This document shows positions 11,288-21,322 of a DNA stretch of 64,000 bases, one piece after another. The stretch's first letter is position 1. Each line of letters begins with the position of its first letter. Both the position numbers and the translations under genes were made by a program. The notes beneath the pieces were generated by a model, which was not told where the DNA came from, ran no database searches, and saw only the letters and a list, made by a program, of their open reading frames with translations. Source of the stretch: Periplaneta americana (Eukaryota; Arthropoda; Insecta; Blattodea; Blattidae); assembly GCF_040183065.1 (NCBI RefSeq), contig NC_091124.1, forward strand, positions 63,446,001 to 63,510,000, given 5' to 3'.

Positions 11288-11589
11288 ATATGGCTAAGTA
11301 AAATAATGGCAATGGCTTTGTTGATAACATCTATCAGCCAAAGTTAATGAAATGTTGAAACACTGATCGAGCAGGTTCAGCAGAGCGGCTGCGTGGTGGA
11401 GACAGCTGGCTGCCATTGATCCACGAGACGACGCTCAGCGCCGCGCCGCTCCCAAAAAGAAGCTGCTAACAATGAGCAATGAGTGCACTGCAATCGATAC
11501 AGCGACAAGCAGATACAACGTGCCCATATCGCTTTTAGGCAGGTGATTAGTTAATTTCAAATATGCGTCAGTATTGCTAGCTTATATTG
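11288..11589. other. No gene recognised
   Basis: Unique-looking sequence with a GC-richer patch at 11375-11460. No exon is supported. Confidence 0.4.
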
Positions 11590-11590
11590 A

Positions 11591-11667
<77 letters not shown>
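11590..11667. repeat. (TAA)n microsatellite
   Basis: About 26 uninterrupted aat/taa units. Confidence 0.97.
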
Positions 11668-11670
<3 letters not shown>

Positions 11671-11714
11671 TCCGACTTTACTTCATCATTAGGTATATTA
11701 GGGTCATATCTTAT

Positions 11715-12055
11715 AATTAGGATTCCGGGAGTTAATGTTCTATCAAATTACAAAATATGCATGCAAGTTAATAAAATCGTATCTTAACGACAGAATTCAA
11801 ATAACGAAAATTGACAATTATTCAAGTGAATCATTAATATAGGTGTTCCCCAAGGCACAGTTCTAGGCCCTATTTTATTTTTAATATATATTAATGACTT
11901 ATTAAAAATTTACTTACAACGCAATGGTGTTCATTATTCTTATGCAGATGACACAGTTTTACTTTTTGATGGAAAAACCTGGTATGATGCATTTAATAAA
12001 TCAAATAATGGACTTAAATTAATAAAACAATGATTTGACATAAATTATCTTTCTA
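11715..12055 (+). pseudogene. LINE reverse transcriptase, part 1
   Basis: Encodes YLNDRIQITKID, GVPQGTVLGPILFLIYINDL and the catalytic YADD (codons 11941-11952), the central RT motifs of a jockey/CR1-like non-LTR retrotransposon. A stop precedes GVPQG. The reading is cut at 12055 by a mariner and continues at 13388. 5'-truncated. Confidence 0.8.
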
Positions 12056-13385
12056 CTAGGCGCATCCAGAAAGTAAGTTTCCCGATGTTTTCCCCTTGGA
12101 AGTAAACGTAATTAGCCGTGTCAATTCCGCATGCGTAACAGATCTATGACGTATCAATCATATGCCAGCCGGACAGGTCCCGCCTGGTGCCAGTAGCATG
12201 GCAGCAGTAGTCCGAAATGGAAGATCTTATTCCTTCTCCCGCCGCCTGCGAGGTTCGGTCGGTGATAAAGTTCTTTAATGCACAAAGCATTGCGCCAATT
12301 GAAATTCATCGGCAACTCCGTCATGTCTATGGACCGAACATCATGAGTAAGCAGATGGTGCGTCGCTGGTGTAGGCAGTTTTCCGAAGGTCGTCAAAGTG
12401 TCCATGATGAAGAGCGCAGTGGGCGACCGTCCTTCATCAATGATGATCGTGTTGAGCTGGTGCGGCAGTGCATCATGGAGAACCGTCGCTTCACGATTAC
12501 GGAGCTGAGCAGCCATTTTCCGCAGATATCGCGATCCTTGTTGCACGAGATTGTCACTAAGCACCTGCTGTTCAAAAAAGGGTGTGCCAGGTGGGTGCCG
12601 AAAAACCTGACACCCGAACACAAAATGCAACGTTTAGGAGCAGCACTGACATTTCTGCAACGGTATCACGATGACAGCGACGAGTTCCTCGACAGGATCG
12701 TCACGGGCGATGAGACTTGGATTTCGCACTTCACCCCGGAAACCAAGCAGCAGTCAATGCATTGGCGGCATAGTGGATCTTCGGTCAGGACGAAATTCCA
12801 ACAGACGCTATTGGTACGGAAAGTGATGTGCACGGTGTTCTGGGACAGGAAGGGCATTCTGCTCATTGACTTCCTTCCAAGAGGTGAAACAGTGAACGCT
12901 GACCGTTATTGTGAAACACTGCGAAAATTGCGACGTGCCATTCAAAAACAAGAGGCGTGGAATGCTTACTGCAGGTGTTGTGCTCCTCCATGACAATGCT
13001 TGTCCACATACGGCTCGGCGCACAGCAGCTGTTTTGACGGAATTTGGCTGGGAGTTGTTTGATCACCCACCCTACAGTCCTGATCTTGCTCCCAGCGATT
13101 TTCACGTTTTCTTGAATCTCAAGAAATTCCTGTCCTCGGGTGAGCGTTTTGGCAACGACGAAGAGCTGAAGACGTTTGTCACACGCTGGTTCCATTAATA
13201 GGCGGCAGAGTTCTACGACAGAGGGATACAAAAGTTGATCCCACGATACGACAAGTGTCTCAATTCTGATTGTGGCTATGTTAAAAAATAGCTGAAACAT
13301 TGCTGTACCTGTTGCCAATAAATGTTTTCCTGAAAGTGTGTTCTTTTTTTTTAAATAGGGAAACTTACTTTCTGGATGCGCCTCG
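12056..13385 (+). mobile_element. Mariner element, copy 1
   Basis: 1330 bp between TA dinucleotides (12054-12055 and 13386-13387). The 28 bp TIR starts ctaggcgcatccagaaag on the left and differs by one base from the right TIR. Sister copy at 52944-54233. It is inserted into the LINE at 11715-14060, so it is younger than that LINE. Confidence 0.95.
12217..13290 (+). pseudogene. Mariner transposase (DD34D), frameshifted
   Basis: Starts at ATG 12217 (MEDLIPSPAACEV). An N-terminal helix-turn-helix region runs to about residue 110, followed by WVPKNLTPEHK, then TGDETWISHF with the first catalytic Asp. It is open to about 12945, where one extra A in an A-run shifts the frame. The second frame carries LLHDNACPHTA (second Asp) and YSPDLAPSDFHVF (third Asp). 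It ends early at 13196, where two adjacent stops replace the SQ of the sister. All three catalytic Asp residues are present, but no single frame encodes the protein. Confidence 0.9.
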
Positions 13386-13387
13386 TA

Positions 13388-14060
13388 TCAACGAAATAAA
13401 ACCATAATTATTCCATTCTCATTATCTGAAAAATGTAACAAAACTCCTACATCTATATTAAGTATTAAATTACATAATTCTGATTGTTGTCTTATACAGT
13501 GTAAATGTCCGATTATTAAGGAGTCCTCTGAAGTTAAGTATTTAGGCATTATTTTCCACAATCACTTAAAATGGAACCAATACATTAATTACCTTTGTAA
13601 TAAATTAGGCTACGTAAAATAATATATTATTTGTTTTATTGAGGAATTATTTGTCAATTAGTTTATTACACACAATATACTTAACTTTATTTCAATCGGT
13701 AATTATGTATGGAATTATAGGATGGGGTAGCTCATTTAAATCCAATTTTAATCCACTTTATTTATTACAGAAGAAAATAATTAAAATATGTCTTCATAAA
13801 CCTATTGATTTTCCATCTCAAAATTTGTTTATAGACTTTAATGTACTAAACGTAAGACAGATTTATTATATTGTATTAATCGAAATAATTTTGAATTGTA
13901 TTCTCATAGTTATGAAACAAAAGGTATGAATTCTTTCAGATTGTTTGAACCAAAATGTAATACTGCTACAGTATTTAATCATAGTAGTAATTTAGGCCCA
14001 AGAATAACAAATTTATATTTAAATACCCTAATCTTGTCAATTCTAATAGTTCTAGTATTA
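13388..14060 (+). pseudogene. LINE reverse transcriptase, part 2
   Basis: Resumes after the mariner: SSEVKYLGIIFHNHLKWN then, after a frameshift near 13615, YLTLFQSVIMYGIIGWG and LQKKIIKICLHKP, the thumb and C-terminal part of a jockey/CR1-like LINE ORF2. Codon use is very AT-rich. Decay makes the 3' end uncertain. Confidence 0.75.
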
Positions 14061-14121
14061 AATTTAAAAAGTTATGTATGGATCAGCGATCAGAAAATTG
14101 TAGATCAAATATCTTTGAACG

Positions 14122-14320
14122 CCAGAAATGTTTGTCTCACAGATACTTTTAAGTCCCAGAAAGGAGGCAGTGCGCATGATCAGACATACGACGAAACAAA
14201 GCTAATTTTATCACCTCAACTAGTCATTCTCTTGTGAATCAGGTCGCTCGTCCTCTGATCATGAGCACTGGCACCTTTCTGGGACTTATAAAATATCTGT
14301 GCGACAAAACTTTTCTTCTA
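14122..14320. repeat. Fold-back repeat (MITE-like)
   Basis: Inverted arms of ~60-70 bp: cacagata then aagtcccagaaagg on the left (from ~14135) face cctttctgggactta and atctgtg on the right (to ~14306), with catgatcaga near the inner ends. The spacer is about 50 bp. No ORF. Confidence 0.8.
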
Positions 14321-14580
14321 AGACTATAAATACTCATAAAAGATTTTCCTGTGGTAGTGTGGTGACATCTACAGAAATTGAGAACGGAGTAATGGCGGAT
14401 TTTATTGTGGAATTTTTCCTATATTAATGTTTATTTATGGATGCGTATTATGTATACAAAGTAAATCTATAGAATAGGACCTATTTTCTCATCAAATGTT
14501 AGCATTATCTAGGATTCTTTCGCCCACAAATTCATCACCCTTGGTGTAGTAATAAGCTCAGATATTGAGTCGAGAAAGAA

Positions 14581-14710
14581 GTATTACTCGACCAAGGCCA
14601 GTGGAGTCCTGGAGCCCGGAGCCGTGGCGCTACTGCTCCTGCGTTCGTAATACTGCATCGTGATAGTTCACATTACGCCCGCGGCTTCACTCGTCTTGGT
14701 CGAGTAATAC
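14581..14710. repeat. Perfect 16 bp inverted repeat, 98 bp loop
   Basis: gtattactcgaccaag at 14581-14596 is exactly complementary to 14695-14710. The loop is GC-rich for this window. Could be a small MITE; no TSD seen. Confidence 0.7.
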
Positions 14711-15482
14711 CTGTTATAGCTACTAGTATTATATATTATTATAAATGGAGAACTGGTACTAGAGAGAATTCCCTAACGCTTTATGCAATAAAAGAGAGCT
14801 ACCTTACTATTACATACTTGACTCTGTAAACTATATAGGCATACGTATAGGCCATTGGTGTCACGTGTTGTTTTTTATGTTATTTCGATTGGCGTTCTGT
14901 CCTTTAATACCAAGTGGGCGAGATATATTTGAAAAGATGAAAAACATGTTTTTTTGTATGACGACAATTTAGTTACGCGTCACACTACAAAATAATAACG
15001 CAATTTCACGTATAGTGAAGGTAATTTTCCGGAATTACCAGAGTAAAATTTCTGGAAAGTTTGGAGTGAAACGTCGTCAAGGAAGTTAAACCCCTCCCTC
15101 TGCAAAAATTCTGTAATTACTTCCACAAAACAGATAGCGGAAGTTGTAAAAATCATTTATAGATGGTGAATTTCTTACAGATTGTTTCACAATATTTGCT
15201 GAAAATATTTCTTCTAAACTTGTAAAAGTTTCAAAGTTTAACAATGATAATTTTATTTCGTTTGTATAATATAATATCCATGTCCTTTCTATCTATTGTA
15301 GTAAAATCATATTTCTGAAAACGTTGACAATCGGTTTATTTCTAAAGTGCAATGCAATATACATTATGTTACAATAGTACAACGCAGTTTGTAACAATTT
15401 TTTTTGCAAATAAATGAACAACTCATTAAAAAAGATTTTTCATTACTTCACGTTCATAATACCAAAATAAATAAAATTTGTA
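14711..15482. other. AT-rich, no gene recognised
   Basis: No ORF, repeat boundary or splice-flanked exon could be supported. Confidence 0.5.
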
Positions 15483-17375
15483 CTGCTTCATTCTCCTATA
15501 TTCAGTCTCCCTTTCACTCCAGCCACCTCTTTTTATGTTATTGGTGATACTGCGTAACGGTTTGTATTATCATCTCACTGTCTATTCTTCTATCTTCAGC
15601 CTTCCATTCACACCCGTCACTTCTTTTTATGTTATTGGTGATACTGCGTAACGGTTTGTATTATCGTCTCACTGTCTATTCTTCTATCTTCAGTCTTCCT
15701 TTCATACCCGTCACTTTTTTTTCTGTTACTGGTGATACTGCGTAACGGTTCGTATTATCATCTCACTGTCTATTCTTCTATCTTCAGTCTTCCTTTCACA
15801 CCCGTCACTTCTTTTTATATTATTGGTGATACTGCGTAACGGTTCGTATTATCATCTCACTGTCTATTCTTCTATCTTCAGTCTTCCTTTCACACCCGTC
15901 ACTTCTTTTTATATTATTGGTGATACTGCGTAACGGTTCGTATTATCATCTCACTGTCTATTCTTCTATCTTCAGTCTTCCATTCACACCCGTCACTTCT
16001 TTTTATATTATTGGTGATACTGCGTAACGGTTCGTATTATCATCTCACTGTCTATTCTTCTATCTTCAGTCTTCCTTTCATACCCGTCACTTCTTTTTAT
16101 GTTATTGGTGATACTGCGTAACGGTTTGCATTATCGTCTCACTGTCTATTCTTCTATCTTCAGTCTTCCTTTCATACCCGTCACTTCTTTTTATGTTATT
16201 GGTGATACTGCGTAACGGTTTGCATTATCGTCTCACTGTCTATTCTTCTATCTTCAGTCTTCCTTTCATACCCGTCACTTCTTTTTCTGTTATTGGTGAT
16301 ACTGCGTAATTTTATGTATTTTCGTCTCACTGTCTATTCTTCTATCTTCAGTCTTCCTTTCATACCCGTCACTTCTTTTTATGTTATTGGTGATACTGCG
16401 TAACGGTTTGCATTATCGTCTCACTGTCTATTCTTCTATCTTCAGTCTTCCTTCCACACCCGTCACTTCTTTTTATGTCATTGGTGATACTGCGTAATGG
16501 TTTATATTTTCGTCTCACTGTCTATTCTTCTATCTTCTGTCTCCCTTTCACTCCCGCCACTTCTTTTTCTGTTATTGGTGATACTGCGTAATTTTACGTA
16601 TTTTTGTTTCACTGCCTATTCTTCTATCTTCAGTCGTCCTTTCATACCCGTCACTTCTTTTTATGTTATTGATGATACTGCGTAATTTTATGTATTTTCG
16701 TCTCACTGTCTATTCTTCTATCTTCAGTCGTCCTTTCATACCCGTCACTTCTTTTTATGTTATTGGTGATACTGCGTAATTTTATGTATTTTCGTCTCAC
16801 TGTCTATTCTTCTATCTTCAGTCTTCCTTTCATACCCGTCACTTCTTTTTATGTTATTGGTGATACTGCGTAACGGTTTGCATTATCGTCTCACTGTCTA
16901 TTCTTCTATCTTCAGTCTTCCTTCCACACCCGTCACTTCTTTTTATGTCATTGGTGATACTGCGTAATGGTTTATATTTTCGTCTCACTGTCTATTCTTC
17001 TATCTTCTGTCTCCCTTTCACTCCCGCCACTTCTTTTTCTGTTATTGGTGATACTGCGTAATTTTACGTATTTTTGTTTCACTGCCTATTCTTCTATCTT
17101 CAGTCGTCCTTTCATACCCGTCACTTCTTTTTATGTTATTGATGATACTGCGTAATTTTATGTATTTTCGTCTCACTGTCTATTCTTCTATCTTCAGTCG
17201 TCCTTTCATACCCGTCACTTCTTTTTATGTTATTGGTGATACTGCGTAATTTTATGTATTTTCGTCTCACTGTCTATTCTTCTATCTTCAGCCTTCCTTC
17301 CACACCTGTCACTTCTTTTTCTGTTACTGGTGATAACGCGTAATGGTGCGTCTCTCTTCCTTTCTCTTTCACTGC
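15483..17375. repeat. 94 bp tandem array, about 20 copies, with 470 bp higher-order unit
   Basis: The ttggtgatactgcgtaa block recurs every 94 bp (15541, 15635, 15729, 15823 and onward). Units fall into subtypes by the bases after gcgtaa (cggtttg, cggttcg, ttttatg). Five units form a 470 bp higher-order repeat: 16288-16820 matches 16758-17290 with no difference that I found. Edge units are the most degraded (15483, 17320-17375), as expected for homogenisation by unequal exchange. Pyrimidine-rich; the ORFs inside are by-products. Confidence 0.95.
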
Positions 17376-17834
17376 CTTCAGTATGTAATGGCTAGTTACC
17401 TTATTGCAATCTTTGTCTTTTAATATCGCTTACTTCTCTATTCAATTAATGTGGTTTGATTTGCTTGAAATTTACGAAAATTATTTATAACGGCATAGAT
17501 GCGTATCCCAGTGATGGTCAACAAAGAATGTGTACATATTGTTTCATAGTACAGTGTGTTGAGCTCTGCTCTCGGCCATGAACACGGTCTTCAGACACCC
17601 TTACATTGTCGTCGTGGAATGCGTTATCGATCCGTAACACAAGGCGTATTTTTACTCAAGTAATTTTGGTTAATAATAAATGCGCACAATTATATTTTTG
17701 TTCCATAACGAGTCGGCCTACTAAGTTGTGTTGTTGGTTTTAATCTAATATTGTCCCTTTAGAAACGCAAGTGAATATAATCTTTGAATACAAGGAGCAA
17801 GCTAATTTGTCTGACATTTATGGAGAGGAAAATG
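17376..17834. other. No gene recognised
   Basis: Unique-looking sequence between the array and the TIR element. Confidence 0.4.
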
Positions 17835-18234
17835 TAGGGTTGTTTCCGATCTCTGATAACGAATTTGAATGACATCATGTGTATCAGGAGTCACGACAGC
17901 TGAACTGTGGCGCGAGGTGACAGACCAGTAGTGAGTGATCCCATGCCAGTCTTATTAGGTACACACAAGATGCCTTTCTTGGAAATAACGAAACCACGTT
18001 TTTTGCATGCTCCTATGCTTTTCACGTAACTGTACTTGGCATCGGAAAGGGTTGTTATGTATCCCTTCCAAAAAGGCTCGCTTTTCTTGGGCATTGCTAC
18101 TGTGATACACCGTGCATTCTGATTATGAAAACACTCACTAATGGTTTGTCACCTCTCCCCGCAATTCAGCTGTCGGTGTGATTCCTGACGCACATGTCAT
18201 TCAAATTCGTTATCAGAGATCGGAAACAACCCTG
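17835..18234. mobile_element. DNA transposon with ~105 bp TIRs
   Basis: Left TIR 17835-17938 and right TIR 18130-18234 are reverse complements over about 105 bp (gggttgtttccgatctctga at the ends). The ~190 bp core holds a minus-strand open frame of 67 codons, Lys/Gly-rich, with no recognised domain. Terminal caaccctg suggests a CAGGG-type family. No clear TSD. Confidence 0.8.
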
Positions 18235-19265
18235 TAGTCTGACTGTAAGTTTCGGCACTTGAATGGTTCTTCGATGTCTCTTATAATTTGGAGTAAAAAT
18301 GTTTTAATTTTTATATATAAATTTCCGTTGTTCTATTTTCGTAATACTATGATTATCTTAGACTTGAAAATTAATTTTTGATTATCTATATTTTAGAAAA
18401 GCCCAAATTTCCTGTCGATTTAAGTTTTCGATTGTACGTTTACTTACGTAGACATTAGTTGAGGAGTAATCTTTCAAAACCAGACTTGTCCATTTTCAGA
18501 AAATACGCTTCAGATGCCAAAAACTTACGTGTATGAAATGAACAAAATATTTTCTGTCGTGAAATATTGAAGAATATTTTTTGCTATAGATTATTATTAA
18601 ATTTCACCACAGAAAAAATAGTTTGTTGTAGAGATATATTTGTAGCATTTTCTGAAAAGTGACATGTCAGATTTTGAAAGTTTGCTCCTCAGTTTTATAA
18701 GAAACTGAAGTGTGCCTTTATATTATTTTGTAAGAAAAATGGCTACGTTAATTTTACAATGCAATTCGAATAGACACCTGGGGATTCAAATTTTCATCTG
18801 AAAAGCGTTTAGATTCGGGATATTATTATGCAATCAATAATAAATATTCGCTTGAGAAGAAAAATGTTAAAGACACACTTATTACAGATTTCATTTAGGC
18901 CTACAGCTTTATTCTACGTGTGTGACAAACATTTAGAGAGAAAAGTGTTTATATCGAATTGGACTAAAGAGCTTTTTGCGCTATTTATTTCAAAGGAAGA
19001 CGTTAATTTTTGTGCAATAGTGGCCACACAGAGTGGTGATATTCGGCCGGTTCCCACCGGTTCGAGCGAACCGGTTGCTACATTATTTCTAAGTAATATT
19101 TGCTATTATCATGGATATATATCGTATAATATGTTTAACATACCTAGGTACACATGAGAGAACTGGTTGTTAAACTTCTTGAACATTACCAGGCTCACAC
19201 TTCATGTTCAATTTAGTTTAGTTGATTTGATAGTGAATATGAGTGAAATCCGTCTAATATGCATA
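18235..19265. other. No gene recognised
   Basis: Contains a short perfect palindrome at 19056-19075 (accggttcg, ag, cgaaccggt). A 109-codon ORF at 18828-19157 has no recognised domain. Confidence 0.4.
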
Positions 19266-19373
19266 TTATAATGCCGTTATAATTAATCATTGCTCAGAAT
19301 CCACATGACATAGAGCAATACTGTTTTTTGCTACATGTTCTACATCTCTCCAAGTTTTGTTTTCATTCAAAGC

Positions 19374-19558
19374 ACTTCCACATGTGCTCCTCTCGTTGCT
19401 TTCAGGATGTCTAGACGATATTCCATTTCTATCCATGGACTACTACGAACATTATTCTCGAGTGATACGAAGATTTTCAGAACCTCATATCCGAACGTTA
19501 TGGCGGTTAACATGTCCAGACACTAAGAAAGTGGCCTATGTAGGTATTTATTGTCTTT
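19374..19558 (-). pseudogene. DUF4817-type transposase C-terminus
   Basis: Reverse strand ends EMEYRLDILKATRGAHVEVL then a stop, the characteristic end of insect transposases of this group. Upstream frames are decayed. Confidence 0.65.
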
Positions 19559-19565
19559 GTCGATT

Positions 19566-20279
19566 ATGATTATGTCTCGTCACCAGAATATTGTACGAAA
19601 TGGAAATATAAAAATTGGAGATTTAAAAATTCAAATATCTTGGAGCAACAGTAACAAATATAAATGATACACGAGAGGAAATTAAACGCAAAATAAATAT
19701 GGGAAATGCCTGGTATTATTCGGTTGAGAAGCTTTTTTCATCTAGTCTGCTGTCAAAAAATCTGAAAGTTAGAATTTATAAAACAGTTAGGCCTATATTA
19801 CCGGTTGTTCTGTATGGTTGTGAAACTTGGACTCTCACTTTGAGAGAGGAACAGAGATTAAGAGTGTTTGAGAATAAGGTTTTTAGAAATATATTTGGGG
19901 ATAAGAGGGATGAAGTTACAGGAGAATGGAGAAAGTTACACAATGCAAAACTGCACGCATTGTATTCTTCATCTGACATAATTATTAACATTAAATCCAG
20001 ACGTTTGAAATGGGCAGAGCATGTAGCACGTATTAACGAATCCAGAAATGCATATAGAGTGTAGTTGGGAGGCCGGAGAGAAAAAAGTCCTTTGGGGATG
20101 CCGAGACGTAGCTAGATTGGAGGATGATATTATACCATTGATATAAAATGGATTTGAGGGAGGTGGGATATGATGATAGAGACTGAATTAATCTTGCACA
20201 TGATAGGGACCGATGGCGGGCTTATGTTAGGGTAGCAATGAACTTGCGGGTTCTTTAAAAGCCATAAATAAGTAAGTAA
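19566..20279 (+). mobile_element. 5'-truncated LINE 3' end
   Basis: Flanked by the 7 bp TSD gtcgatt (19559-19565, 20280-20286). Encodes the end of an endonuclease-reverse transcriptase ORF: MGNAWYYSVEKLFSSSLLSK, LPVVLYGCETWTLTLREEQR, KLHNAKLHALYSSSDI, LKWAEHVARI. The 3' end is an AAGT-type microsatellite tail after ttctttaaaagcc. A deletion near 19630 breaks the frame. Same family as 31033, 36955 and 38740. Confidence 0.9.
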
Positions 20280-20282
20280 GTC

Positions 20283-20640
20283 GATTTTGTTCAGTATGGA
20301 AGTAGCAAATTCAAAGCGCAGAGGACGGTCATTTGGCTGCAAAGCTTGGGTAATTTGCAATTTATGGGCTTGAAGATATAGCCGTTATGGAGGACCTTAT
20401 GGATGGTTTATTTGGGTATATGCAGTTTCCGTGAAGCACGACGGATCAATTTCTGAGGACTGCGCTGAAATGCAACTTGCACATTGTCGACATTTTGTTG
20501 AGCCACAACTGGTCGTCCACTCCGCGGCAAGTCCTTAACACTACCACTCTGTTGAAAGTTCGTCACGCATCTCATTGTGGTAAATTTGAATGGAGGATTT
20601 CTTCCATTTTTCCGGCGGAATTGTCGCTGAACGGTTATTG
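20283..20640 (-). pseudogene. DUF4817-type transposase N-terminal HTH
   Basis: Minus strand: an open run of 77 codons includes VQRQFRRKNGRNPPFKFTT, SGSVKDLPRSGRPVV and SPQKLIRRASRKLHIPK, the DUF4817 and second DNA-binding helices. After one stop it continues TIHKVLHNGYIFKP to RFEFATSILNKID. The catalytic domain is deleted. Confidence 0.75.
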
Positions 20641-20662
20641 GTGATTTACACTCAGCATACTA

Positions 20663-20663
<1 letters not shown>

Positions 20664-20712
<49 letters not shown>
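20664..20712. repeat. (AC)n microsatellite
   Basis: About 24 uninterrupted ac/ca units. Confidence 0.97.
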
Positions 20713-20865
20713 GACCTTCTCTACTGATGTCGTCGTCATTGTCGTTTAATTAAAATCTGCAAAAAGAATGAAAACAAAAACTTTGAGAAATGTAGAACAT
20801 GTTGCAAAAATCGTGTTGCTCTACGTCATGTGATTTCTGAGCAATAATTAATTATAATGGTACTG

Positions 20866-21308
20866 GAACTTTATGGGCACGGTGTAGACATAGGCCTATG
20901 AAAAACCTCTGTCTACAAATGTAGGCCTACATAATCTACATGTTGCAATCTGTAAAATACATTATGGATTAGATTTGTCATTTTCTTCGATAGACAAGAA
21001 GAGTACCGGTAAATGTGCAGTTTATCATAATATATTTTCCTGTTACAAGAATGTGGTGACACTACTAGTTTTCACTTTTATGAACATACAGTCAATTTGG
21101 CACGTTCCATTCATAACCAATTAAAATTCACAACAGCGATTTTTTATTGTGTAGTCGTGGCAATTGTGCAGTAATAAAACCAATATGTACAATAATAAAA
21201 CATATTATGTGCAGTAATAAAAAATACAACAGAATAAATTGACATTGTATAAATTACTTGATACAATTATAAAGTAAAAGTAATATTTTAACTAGACCGT
21301 GGTGCTAC
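20866..21308. other. AT-rich; dispersed repeat piece
   Basis: 21168-21295 resembles 30445-30590 (gcagtaataaaa, acattgtataa, ttacttgatacaatta), so it is part of a dispersed repeat. No gene. Confidence 0.5.
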
Positions 21309-21322
21309 CGCAGCCTAGTATA

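Larger units (their letters stand above)
19266..20865 (-). mobile_element. Deleted DUF4817-type transposon with ~100 bp TIRs
   Basis: 19266-19372 and 20765-20865 are inverted copies (attgctcagaa, acatgttctacat, gttttcattc shared). Between them on the minus strand lie an N-terminal helix-turn-helix fragment (20283-20640) and a C-terminal end (19374-19558). The catalytic core between these is missing, and a LINE tail sits at the junction. The element was internally deleted before the LINE landed. Confidence 0.75.

Noticed and set aside
16497..17155. Two identical 62-codon ORFs as duplicated genes
   Set aside because: They are the two halves of the 470 bp higher-order repeat of a tandem array.
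15483..17375. CRISPR array
   Set aside because: Eukaryotic context, no spacers: the whole 94 bp unit repeats.
18828..19157. 109-codon ORF as a gene
   Set aside because: No recognised domain, starts at an arbitrary ATG, and no splice signals stand out.
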